From Clytia hemisphaerica (lineage: Eukaryota; Cnidaria; Hydrozoa; Leptothecata; Clytiidae): a DNA stretch of 64,000 nucleotides. The position numbers were made by a program, and so were the translations under genes. The stretch's first letter is position 1; every line of letters starts with the position of its first letter. The DNA lies in contig CACVBU010000956.1 in assembly GCA_902728285.1 (NCBI GenBank), forward strand, positions 1,400,642 through 1,464,641. Reading direction: 5' to 3'. A model generated the notes under the pieces. That model saw nothing but the letters and a program-made list of their open reading frames with translations. It made no database searches and was not told the DNA's origin. Of the stretch, positions 36,501 to 45,177 are shown piece after piece.

Positions 36501-39500
36501 AAGGTTATAAATGTATATAGTAAAATTTCAAAAAAGGTTTAAAATGAACATTTTCGAAGACACTTCTGAATCAGTCGCTCATACAGATAAGCTTATGAAT
36601 ATGAAACTTATCTCCTTTAAAAAGAAAAAGTTCATATTGTACTCTACACAGCAATACCTTTTCCTGAGTCAGTTGTTGTATAACTGTATCTGTGCCTTCT
36701 CCTGCCTCAATCTGAAGTTCCAAAGAAAAGAAGAAGACACTTGTCAAGCTTTCCAATTTCAAGTTGTTAAAACGTTATATTCATTTAGAGTAAACCGCTA
36801 GTGATGACAAGCTGAAGATAATATGCTTTCCAAATAATTATTTTCCTTGTTCAAATAATGATAATAAAAAGTGAGTGAATCACCAGGGTGTTGAAACTGC
36901 AATTCACATTCCGTAGAACATTAAAAAATAATGAAAGTGACAAATTGTAGTTTATACAAACTGATAACAACTATCGTAATATCATTTCTATAACACCCAT
37001 ATTACTGTATTACAAATTATAAACGAATCCGGTCTACCTGTACAGGAAAAGTAAATACCTTCGCGATGAGTTCTATGCGTTCCTTTTCCAACCTTACAAT
37101 TTCATCTTTCTGTTGACCCAGTTTATTTTCCACCTCCGAAAGTTTGTTTTCTGTGCTCTCACGAAGACGTGTCATCTCGTCTAACTTGCTGGTAGTGTTA
37201 TTCAGTTCGTCTTGCAGTCGCTCTTTGGACGAGGTCTATAGAAGAGATAATAGTGCACATTATAGCTCCAAAATAGATAGAAGTACATTACTACTGTTCC
37301 ATGCCACAGATACTTACCAGATGTACAGTTGGTAGTATAATGTTCTTCTAGATTCTAAGAACATATAATTTTGAACTGCTTGTTATTGAGCACTTTGCTG
37401 ACTTAGTTCACATTGTTTTGATTAAGTGCACAACAGTAAAGTACGTTAGAGACCGCAATCGAGGGTGGCCCGAAGACTCCCTTTTCACGCAAATGTAGGG
37501 CAGTTGCCTCTCCTAGATCTTACTTTAATACGAATAGCTTTAAGATTCACACATTCATTGACATATCTAAAAGTATCGAGCCCTTGGGCCCAGCACTGTA
37601 CATTCTACAAATCATAGAAGCTCATGGTCAACTTAGTTTTTTATACCAAAAAATTGTTCTCGTGTCCAGAGCTTAGTCCTTAATCCTTTAAAGATTCAAT
37701 TGCTCACTTCATTCACAGATAAGATCTTCAACGAGTTGATTTCCTTTTCCAAAGTTGATACGGTGTTATCCTTATCTTTCATATTGTTTTCTTGTTCGGA
37801 AAGATTCTTTTGAAGCTCGATGATTTGTTGTTGTTTATCGTTTAATTGTTGTTTCGAGAAACTGCTGGCTTCGGATGAAGTAGACACAGCTGTCTGTAGA
37901 CTGAAAATGGATATCAATTTTCATCTTTACACCATGGCTGAGAGCCAATCAACGAGGTCTATCATCAATTAAAGTGCACGTGTGGAGAATTCGATCAAAA
38001 GAATGATTTTATTTAGTTACGTAGTATACCACACGACAAGAGACAAGAGACTGGGTAAGAATTTACCAAGAAGGAATGACGTCAATTTGTCTATGAGAAA
38101 ATCACCGCAAGACTTAAGACATTTGACGTTAGTTCTTCCTGGTGAACTCTTACCAAAGGCTTAGGTATGAGAGGTGTGTCTGACTTCTAACGACACCCGT
38201 TAAATTTGGAATTAGGCAACAGACACAGACACAAGTTAATGAGTTAATCGAATTTTTATTTCTTCTTATTTCTTACCTGGAAATGTGCTCTTCTTTAGAA
38301 TCACGTTCAACTTTCAATTCTTTAATTGTCATGTTCAAACTGAAAATAAGTACAAATAGTAATCTAGAAAAAATACTGGTGGCTTAATTTACTATCCCAA
38401 AAGATGGTTCTACCTATGACTATGGGGCGATTAGTGACACAAAAGCTGACCTCTCTGCATTTGAATTTTCATAAATTTGAACCATGAGAAAAGTGGATAG
38501 CAATATACAGTAATGCTTCAACGACAATTAAATTTTGCCACATGTAAAAATAGATTAGAAAAGCAACTTGAACTTTGTACCAGAGTATCGCCTATCGTAG
38601 CGTTGTACGGCAAGGAATTTTGAAATTTCCGTAGAAACATCGGCTCTGTTTACGAACAAGAAAATCTGCAATACCTTGATTTTTCCTTTTCAAAATCCAC
38701 TTCTTTGGTTTTCGCATTCTGTTTGAACTCATTCAATTCTTGTTGATGTTTCTGTTTCATTGAATTTATTTCTGCTTGTAAGTCTTTAACTTGCTTATCC
38801 AACCCATCAATCACATCGCTAGAAGGTCTTCAATGTGATAAGAAATTATTTGTAATCATCAATTTGTTAGACAACAAGGGACGCGGTATGATAAAAAACC
38901 AAATCCATAACATTGGGTCATTTCTTGACAATTTTATTTAAAGGGGAAATGTTTTCAGAAAAAATATAAAAATAAATTTTCAATGATACTAAAATGGCCT
39001 CATAAATCTCAGGCTACAAGCATGTAGGCTGCTTTGAAATTCAAAGTTCTAAGTGGCATAGTTTCTACATCTCCTATATTTTAAGGAGGGGTAAAATACA
39101 TATCTACAAAATAAGTGTACCATTGTTTTCTTATTTCAATATACCTAGCCTGAAGTTGTTCTTCGACTTTGGAGCTTTTCATTTGTTCTTCGTTATAATC
39201 TTCCTATCAAAACAGGAGAGAAAAAATTCAGTATTGATTTACATGCAAGCAATCTTTCAGACTTATTGATTGCAGTACGATCTTGTACCTTATTGGTAAA
39301 AATGTTTGTGGCAAGAAGAGACGAGAAAATTCTTTGATGACCGACAAATTTTTTCAAGCCGACTGGCGTTTTACTATGTTTCCAGCGTTCCTTTTTCTAT
39401 AACATTCATCGATAAAAAGATTTTACCGACAAACTTTTTACCTTGAATAGCTTTGAGGATGATATAAGAATGAATAATAAGTCTTTAGCTTAGTAGAAAA

Positions 39501-42500
39501 AATGAACTATACCTGCAACAATTTGAAACTTTCTTCGAGAGCCATTCGCCTTTGTTTTTCTTCTACTGCATCATTCTTGTAAGCTTGCATCTCTTGTTGC
39601 TGAAGAGAAAAAGATCAAATTGGTAATAAATTGCCAGTAACTAATAGTTGGGATAAGCAAACACTCAAAAACTGTATCCAAAATAAAATAAAAACTTTAG
39701 ACTTCTATCATATCTAAACCTTGGAAGGGGTATTTTATTCCACGGAAGAACCTAATGAGATTTCTGCAGTTCAAAAATTAAAAATCATCTTATAATCTCT
39801 TTCTTAATAGATTTTTCAGTAAAAACTGTGACTTGAAACGAGCTTATCACATTTGGGTGGTGCATACGTAAAAAATGGTTTCGAAGTTTCATAAAGAGAA
39901 GGGTTCACAAAATATTTGTTTCAGAATAACCTTCCATTAAATATATATGTAAGTTCGTTAATAAGCTACTCTCGGGTACTTAATAGCCGTCCCCCCCCGC
40001 TAATTAATTTTTCGAAAATTTTCCACCCAGGACATTCTTATTCCAACCCCCCCGCTTATTAATTTTTGGGAAAGATTTTTAAAAGTTCCCTTTTTTGTCC
40101 TAATTCAGCTGTATTAGCCTCCTTTTCAAAAATTTTCCACCCAAGACATTTTTATTCCAACCCCCCCGCTTATTAAGTTTTGAGATTTTTTCCAACCTCC
40201 CCGCTTATTCCAACCCCCCCGGCTATTAGGTACCCGAGAGTAATTCCATTAGAAATTCACCATAATAGTTCCAATTTTACAGAGAACAGAATTATTTCTT
40301 CCTTCATGGTATCAATATTTTTTTACTTGATGATCAAAATAATTAACCAATGAACAGGTTGTCTATTATTTTCTTTAGCTTACTAGTTTTTCATGACGGT
40401 CTTTGGTGGTTTTGTAGTCAGCATATGTCAGTTCTTGTTTTAACTTCTCATTCTCTTGGGCCACTGAAAATGGAAATGACCAATAATGGTTGTTTAAAAA
40501 ATTACAATTAACAATCGCCTCTCTATAATTCGATCTTTAAGGGACAAAGACTTTTCTTTTTCAGTCAAGGGGACCTATGTTTTAGCTCGAATTACAAAAG
40601 TATTCGAATTATATAGAGGTTCGAATTATAAAAGTTCGAATTATAAAGAGCTGACGGTATGCACTCTAACAGCAGGCAGAAACAGCATGGTTTTCGCAGG
40701 TTAAAGTAGGAAATTGAGTTCATAATGTGTTTAGCAATCTAATATAATAAGCCGTTTGAGCACAAGAATATTGGGAATGTTCTGCAATCAAACCTTGAAG
40801 ATAACCAGCTTCAGCGGAACGTAATTGCGAACTAAATTCTTCCTCGACCATCTGTTTGTCCTGTGAAGAGGTAAAGTGATGACATTTTAGTGAGATGAGC
40901 ATTCCCCCAGATCTCTCCTCTTGTATGTGGTCTTTCTCTTTCATAGACCTTTTCATAAATTACATCACGAGCGACACTTACCTCATTTTCAAAATATTGC
41001 TATGGTAATTGACTCTCAGAGGAGTTCATAAGAAGTTCATTCTATCTGAAGAGTCAAGGGATTTAACCACCTTGGTAATGGTTTAAAACAAGGCAGTTAT
41101 TCCACTCAAAATAATTCATAAAAAGGCCTATTCTGTCCATTTCAAGCAAAATAGGTAGAGGTCTACACATGCCCAGGTTTTCCAACCTCTTCCAATTTAT
41201 CTCGTTCTTTTGAGACTTTGTCTAGCTCCAATTTGAGTTGACCAGAATACCATTTTTCTTCCTGAAATTCAAAAGTGAAAACAATTATTTTCAAAAACTA
41301 TTCAAGGCGTAGCTTGTATTAAACGATTTTCATAAATTATATTTATAATTATTGCATCAACCATTCTTGACTTCAGATAAAGTACTTTTTAAAAGGTAAA
41401 AGGTTGCAACACAATGGTGAATTGTTTTTTTCTTTTAATGAAAACCTTTAATTGGGAACTGATCTCGGACAATTCTTGTTGCAGAAGGACGACTTCTTTT
41501 TCAGTGTCCGGAGCATTGGAATCAAGAGTCATTTCCAATTGACTCTTGGAGAAATCATTGCTTGGGCTCATTGCAAGGTCTTCTTGAATCTGATCCGGCA
41601 AAGCATCAGTCTGTAAAAGATTAAGGAATCGTTATTTCCCAGTTTTTTAGTTGCTGCAAGTATGCTGGATTATAAATACACAAGAAGTTTTAGGTCATTC
41701 ATAAAAAAATTGGTTTCTCCTTGGTTATACGAAATTTCAACAATCTTTGAGCTAAATTTGATTTGGAATTGGTGTAAACAACCCGGGGTTCCCCTTCAAT
41801 CATACATTTGGGGATCAAAACAAACGTTTCTCAGAAGAAAAAACCTCTAAACCTCAAACTCTACTTTAACTGTCCAAAATAAAAACAGAACAAAAACCTG
41901 ATCTTCAGACGTGTCAATATCGATAAGTTTGCCCTCAGCATCGCTTCCACCTTCACTGTGCACTTTCTCGAAATGAACTTGTAATTCTGCTGGTCCTGGT
42001 AATGCTGCCATACACATTGGACAGATGAACCCAGCCTGAGAACCAGAAGAAGAAAGTTTAATAGATTTAGTTAAAGTGCCATTCCATTGTACTTTCATAC
42101 ATGAGGGTGCACGAACATTTTTTCATGGGGTCGTCAAAAAAGTAATTTTTGCATCGTTTTTATTCCAAGAGCTATAAGAAAATATTTAAAATTTCCAGGG
42201 ACCTTACTCAAATTTCCCGGGGACAAAATTTGTAATAGATAAAATATTGACTTTAGTTAATCCACCGTCGCTGTACAGTAAAAAGGAGAATTTTAAAACT
42301 AGACACTGGTGAGAGCAGATAAAGAAACTGAAGGTACTTGTGTATCAGGTTCATCTTCTTTCTGATCTTCAGTAGATGTATCTTTTGGTTGTTGTTGTTG
42401 CCCACCTCCTCCCCTACTCTGAAAAATAAGATATGTGATCAAATCAAGAGTTCAAAACAAATGGCCAGGCACATGTTTATAGCATAGAAGGTTCGGTATT

Positions 42501-43117
42501 ATTTAAAATATCATCAAAGAATCGTTTAAATTGTTAAATTGAAGCAAAAAAATTTCAAAGAGAATGCAAGGGAAGAAAGAGACATTTGAAGTCAATGAAA
42601 AACTTTAAGTGCAAGACCTCTCAAGTAAATTTTCTAAGTTAATGACGACATCATGCAATTCCATTTTATTTTCCACGCACCACGTAAAATTGGATATTTG
42701 CGCATCCTTTAATTTTCACGCATCTTAAAATGTATGGGACATTTTTAAAGTGTTTTCGAAGATAAATATAGGTAAAGAGGGCAAAAACATAAGAAATCAG
42801 GAGTTTTGTGTGCATTTCAGCTAAATTCTATGTTATATTAGATAGGCATATTTAACATAAATCGAGATTTTTTTTTATTAAAAGAGCCCTAAGATTTCTT
42901 CACATTCAGAACCTTTAATTCTCGCACAGCCAAGAATTCGCGCAAAAATATCCCTATTTCGAGCCCCTTTTATCTTCGAGCACGTATTCTGCGTGAAAAA
43001 AAGGGGGCAAAAATTAATGGCATTAAGGTAACCAAATGGTTTCAATAGTATTATAAACAAACAAATTCGAATGTAATGATTACTTACAGGCAAATTCTTT
43101 CTTAAACGGTTAAACAT
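15596..43117 (-). CDS. EEA1: Early endosome antigen 1 (EEA1) orthologue, 39 exons
   Basis: Rab5 effector that tethers early endosomes by binding PI3P. From the start codon (43117) exons run 43117-43088, 42418-42338, 42035-41898, 41610-41446, 41261-41187, 40860-40794, 40463-40384, 39599-39513, 39203-39145, 38818-38675, 38339-38277, 37900-37708, 37235-37059, 36711-36658, 36345-36115, 35258-35124, 34679-34551, 33891-33736, 33576-33520, 32921-32823, 32436-32341, 32046-31999, 31697-31608, 31471-31388, 31224-31162, 30817-30710, 22967-22878, 21979-21918, 21644-21575, 21244-21149, 20782-20693, 20188-20075, 19313-19223, 18981-18927, 18680-18560, 17368-17270, 16693-16674, 16252-16132, 15658-15596. Every junction keeps phase; total 3801 nt, about 1266 aa (human about 1411). 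The N-terminus has the Rab5-binding C2H2 finger (GFICPMCM, then HFEKVH). The middle is heptad-rich coiled coil. The C-terminus is a FYVE finger: WENDAD, RKHHCRNCG, IFCKDCS, KKPVRVCEHC. Confidence 0.96.
16674..16693 (-). other. EEA1: 20-nt microexon of EEA1 coding the FYVE core
   Basis: The exon reads CACCATTGCAGAAACTGCGG, coding HHCRNC plus two bases of Gly. It is bounded by a TTTTTAG acceptor and a GTAAGT donor. The exon before ends in phase 0 and the one after starts with a single base (A), so the phases require exactly these 20 bases. It carries the PI3P-binding RKHHCRNCG signature's histidines and two zinc cysteines. Confidence 0.92.
17510..18450. repeat. Three tandem copies of a dispersed repeat family in an EEA1 intron
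   Basis: Units of about 320 bp recur, marked by GGCTCCGTCACATTTTGGGC-like cores near 17621, 17941 and 18264, with CAAAAAATCAGAAAA and CCCAAATTTGCCCAAA blocks. The array ends in AGAAAAGCTGGTAACAGACG, a (GGACGAAC)n stretch and ACCTCCACCGG...GGTAGGTCC. The same 3' end occurs near 27560-27650. Confidence 0.8.
21594..21833 (-). repeat. Tandem duplication of the 3' splice site and 5' part of EEA1 exon 29
   Basis: A unit of about 54 bp occurs four times: an acceptor (TTTTTTTAG) plus the exon start coding SELENEVLDLKAE. The copy nearest the donor forms exon 29 (21644-21575). One upstream copy carries an extra 16-base partial duplication (ACTCATTCTCCAGT region) that creates an in-frame TGA if read through. 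Each copy keeps a usable AG acceptor. Confidence 0.9.
21980..22877. other. EEA1 intron with no additional feature
   Basis: No conserved coding, RNA or repeat element is seen. The open frames on both strands near 22618-22959 do not resemble known proteins; their 3' part merely overlaps EEA1 exon 27. Confidence 0.6.
23472..24806 (+). CDS. LINE-type ORF1 protein with PHD-like finger and coiled coil, nested in EEA1 intron 26
   Basis: A 444-codon intronless frame; the likely functional start is the ATG at 23736 (MDKDQPFEAA), giving about 356 aa. Order of parts from that start: a PHD-like zinc finger with cysteines and histidine spaced C-x2-C, H-x2-C and C-x2-C (CLTCKKC, HYEC, CSNC); a long charged coiled coil; an RRM-like block (RKLNMIVHGF, then THHRLGDR and LKVTL); and a C-terminal basic domain (TKLRFVKKLQ). 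This order is typical of ORF1 proteins of LINE retrotransposons, which bind the element's RNA. No endonuclease/reverse transcriptase frame follows, and EEA1 continues on the other strand. It may be a half-LINE or a captured gene; the frame has no internal stop. Confidence 0.8.
   Translation: MCISFAINYFLISHGQIWIDKFQYNYNLSQLMYIQNQYIGDDGITPQVDCLSIPSRQLDQTLLQRSSKKWLKTNKNIKNIKIHENNIKMDKDQPFEAASPPQACTPSRCTEDEDLDCLTCKKCKRSVHYECTQLPLYQLQIFVTSYNDHYLCSNCVRITKNLRNKVGKNTQHMMQNELKKKDDVIQKLNNEVNTNTKTRDSIKNDLKTFLAGKLQEMEEKTRSMIKEEIKHTSEIITETSKKTYAEITKKHKEDLKSAEEQKRKEESEKRDIESRKLNMIVHGFLESGPDKEEEENGKKYDIFRFRELLDDINVPKINVTHHRLGDRKTKNGRPLKVTLQSQHDKDLIMKNLHMLKETCFFQVSITEDFTINERKKIKEMHEQAKKLNKDNNNKGFNWCVRGSPRTKLRFVKKLQNRTKISSNYKQKRSTEEIVSDWALTDDDE
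24900..25590. other. Intron sequence downstream of the ORF1 gene
   Basis: No supported gene. A short (GATTAC)n-like run lies near 25458-25480. The 75-codon open frame at 25254-25481 has no recognisable content. Confidence 0.5.
26095..27655 (+). repeat. Three tandem units of a dispersed repeat inside the foldback element
   Basis: Each unit begins near TTGAGTAATTTG and contains TGCTTATTAATAGTGATTCT (near 26149, 26782 and 27279), then CATCTTTTACCTA, CAAAAAATC and GGGCTCCGTCACATT. The last unit ends with AGAAAAGCTGGTAACGAACG, a (GGAC)n run and ACCTCCACC...GGTAGGTCC, the same 3' end as the 17.5-18.4-kb array. Confidence 0.8.
26563..26735. mobile_element. 173-bp Tigger/pogo-like MITE nested between repeat units
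   Basis: The element starts CAGTTGACCCTCTCTATTCG and ends with the inverted counterpart TCGAATTAGAGAGCGTGAACTG. TA flanks both sides (26561-26562 and 26736-26737). Internal ATCGAATAAGGGAGC motifs repeat. The CAGTTGACCCT start resembles pogo/Tigger elements. Confidence 0.82.
27996..29089. promoter_or_regulatory. Upstream region of the nested GPCR gene
   Basis: AT-rich sequence with no coding content seen. The GPCR's promoter must lie here or be shared with the host intron; no defined motif is assigned. Confidence 0.3.
29090..30022 (+). CDS. Rhodopsin-like (class A) GPCR, intronless, nested in EEA1 intron 26
   Basis: A 310-aa receptor with seven hydrophobic spans: residues about 38-60, 73-95, 105-130, 147-170, 180-203, 231-257 and 268-293. 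TM2 has SITDIT in place of the usual LAxxD. TM3 ends LISLMRFMAIRKPL, where MRF stands in for DRY and the second loop is typical. TM7 reads TTANSLIYIYKDAKLRKY, a variant of NPxxY followed by helix 8 and a terminal CC likely to be palmitoylated. An N-linked site (KNDT) sits in the short N-terminus. The ligand is unknown and the subfamily unclear. Single-exon structure fits retroposition or the usual compactness of class A receptor genes. AATAAA follows at 30267-30272. Confidence 0.85.
   Translation: MKMAGNHVCVTIYRPDLTGKNDTKLFYKLSVNSDFSVWDCIFTIACFVVLFCNVFLAVSLKKVYKKRLTLSQKLYIYLSITDITVGCLFPCCLGIIRFYPELICFAWSLFAALIVYLFGLGWGTFLIISLMRFMAIRKPLENSLTGSNVKIILFSWNLYMVLKSLMTFFVNTQSYNSYYLATAYWSFSSSSKILEIILLVGLNCSSAYYLRDKPQRETTEIQNPQVQARNRNAVSTLLWISIIYIITILPPSIVNIIMVVVKDNFELLDKVKEYFFRLQVFVYMSTTANSLIYIYKDAKLRKYAKKHFCC
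33190..33500. repeat. GTACCCC-rich low-complexity repeat in an EEA1 intron
   Basis: Short units such as TTTAGGTACCCCTAATCA recur several times, with C-runs on one side and a G-run (CTTGGGGGGGG) at the end. It lies just downstream (+ strand) of exon 20 and before exon 19 at 33520. Ends are not defined. Confidence 0.6.
34235..34355 (+). repeat. Dispersed repeat, copy 1 of a family
   Basis: GACCCTATAAAT, TTTGCTTGCAACT, CGAATCGA and CAATTCTTATACATATACAC occur here in the same order as at about 61395-61505. The two copies are direct repeats 27 kb apart. The family is not recognised. Confidence 0.7.
39969..40240. mobile_element. 272-bp MITE with C-rich subterminal repeats, TA target
   Basis: CTCTCGGGTACTTAATAGCC at the left end is inverted at the right (GGCTATTAGGTACCCGAGAG), with TA on both sides. 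The interior repeats ATTCCAACCCCCCCGCTTATT. It sits in an EEA1 intron. Confidence 0.85.
40511..40657. mobile_element. 147-bp MITE related to the one at 26563
   Basis: The left end reads CCTCTCTATAATTCGATCTT and the right end is its imperfect inverse (TTCGAATTATAAAGAGCTGACGG). TA lies on both sides (40509-40510 and 40658-40659). CTCTCTA, TTCGATCTT and AAGGG are shared in order with the 26563 element. Confidence 0.7.
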
Positions 43118-45177
43118 CTTATTGAATGATGCTCTTCTACGTGATTTTATGAACTTTTTGTTAGTTTAATACTCTAAAAAAATACAAATAAATGTAAGAA
43201 AAAATGATCTATGAAAAAAAAAACCAGTAGGAGTACTGACCTATCCCACTTTCTTAGACATCCTATTTAACTGATTGTGAATATATTTCTGAAACAACTA
43301 GATTTGAACTAATGTTGCTTCTTATAACCACCCCAAAGTGTTTGGTAATAAAACACCGTCCATTGCAGTGTAAGTCTGGTATAAATTCATTCGCCATTTA
43401 GATAAGGCTATCATTGCACACAACTAACATTCTGCCGATCGGTAGTGTTGAAGCTGAATCACAGCACCCCGATGGTTGGACTGTGTTAAAATCCAAAACA
43501 CTTCCTGGCAGAGGGTTAGGGAAGCACTCTCTACCTTCACTGAAAATATTGAGCCAAAGAAAAAGAAGCCAAACAAAGCCAAAAATGTTACCTGAGTTTC
43601 TTTCAAAATCAAGAAAAAATACTAAAAAATACTTGATGATACCATAAATGAGAATAACAAAATCATGAAATATAATAATTATCTTGAGCGCTCAAAAACA
43701 AAGCTTTAAATCATAATAAAATCAAAGTAAATCAAGCTCAATTAAAAAAATATCAAAACGTTTTGAAAATCAAAACATATACTGAAAGATATCAGTTTAA
43801 AGCAATGATTGCTTGGATACAACTTGAAAGAACAACTTAACGAGGTCGTCTTTATTTAACTATTCAACTATTTTCGATGCGTTTCACTTTGAAACAAAAC
43901 TTAAAACTTTAGCATTGTTTAAAGCTATAAAAAATCTTAATTCATTTTTTAAAATGTCTTGCATCTGGAAACAGCCTTACTGTCAGGACGACCTTAAAAG
44001 ATATGTTAAAACAGAAGAAAATAAAAAAATCTAAAAAAAAGAGATTTCATAAAAAATAACAATAAAAACTCTCACTTCCAATAAAATGGTGATGAAAATG
44101 TTCATAAAAGTTAATGGGAAAATCAAAACAGTATTTAAAGTGGTAACTCACTATGTCAGACACGATAGAACTTTGAACATTATGTTATCCTTCTTGTTAT
44201 AATTTACTAAAATTGCTAAAGCAGTTAAAAAGCTACATTTAATTGCAGTTTGGCATTAAATCTACCTTGCAATTAATGTAATAAGGTAAAAAACTTTCAA
44301 TTGTGATGTGAAGCTATAATTATTTTCAAAAACTGTACTAAAACATAAAACACTTTAAGATAAAACACCCCTGTCTCAGTGCCCCGGTGGCATGATTTCA
44401 ATACATGATTTTTTTCAGTACATGGTTTCAGTACATGATTTTTTCCTACGTCACTGCAGTAATCAAATTTTTATTGCACTCATTTGTAATCATCCTAAAT
44501 GGCTTGGGAATTCAAGAACTGTTTTTTATTGTCGCTGTCTTTATTCAATTTATATCTCAATTCACAAATGAGTGCAATAAAAATTTGATTACTGCAGTGA
44601 CGTAGGAAAAGATCATGTACTGAAACCATGCCACCGGGGCACTGAGACAGGGGTGTGATAAAGTTCTTATGTACAAAATTGAAACAAAAGAGTTTAAACA
44701 CAACAAAAGATAGAAATACAACATATATTACATCCGTTCGATTCACGAAAGTCCTCATCTCTGGAATTCAAAAAAAGTTTATCGATGAATCTTTGACAGT
44801 ATTCAATTCCTAATTGTAGCACTACCTTTTCTGAATTTCTAATGCCTGGTAAGGGAGAGTTATGGTTAAAACAGGCTACTCCAGGAAATGTTCTAATGTT
44901 AAGCGACACTTATAAACATTGATATAAAGTGAGCAAAAAAGTTTGTTAATCAGCTGTTGTTGACTTGGAATAGAACCGTGGATTGCAATGAGAATGGTCA
45001 ATCGGAAGAGCTACCAGACCAACGCACTCTTGTTTATACAAACAGATTCTTCAGGTTTTAAGAAAGAAGATCATTTGAACTTGGAACACTGGACTACAAT
45101 ACTACTTCAATTCCATCCTCTGAAAACCTAAAAAGATTGGATTGTATTGGAAGTATTCACACCTACCTCATATATGA
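43118..45177. promoter_or_regulatory. EEA1 5' flank and intergenic gap to the Tudor gene
   Basis: About 2 kb separates the EEA1 start from the stop of the next minus-strand gene. It holds EEA1's presumed promoter, the Tudor gene's 3' UTR and a foldback MITE at 44365-44656. No core promoter motif could be assigned. Confidence 0.35.
44365..44656. mobile_element. 292-bp foldback MITE with possible GATAAA target duplication
   Basis: The arms run ACACCCCTGTCTCAGTGCCC inward and match inverted on the right. Further blocks TACGTCACTGCAGTAATCAA and TTTTTATTGCACTCATTTGT pair too, so nearly the whole element folds on itself. GATAAA sits just outside both ends (44359-44364 and 44657-44662). Confidence 0.88.
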
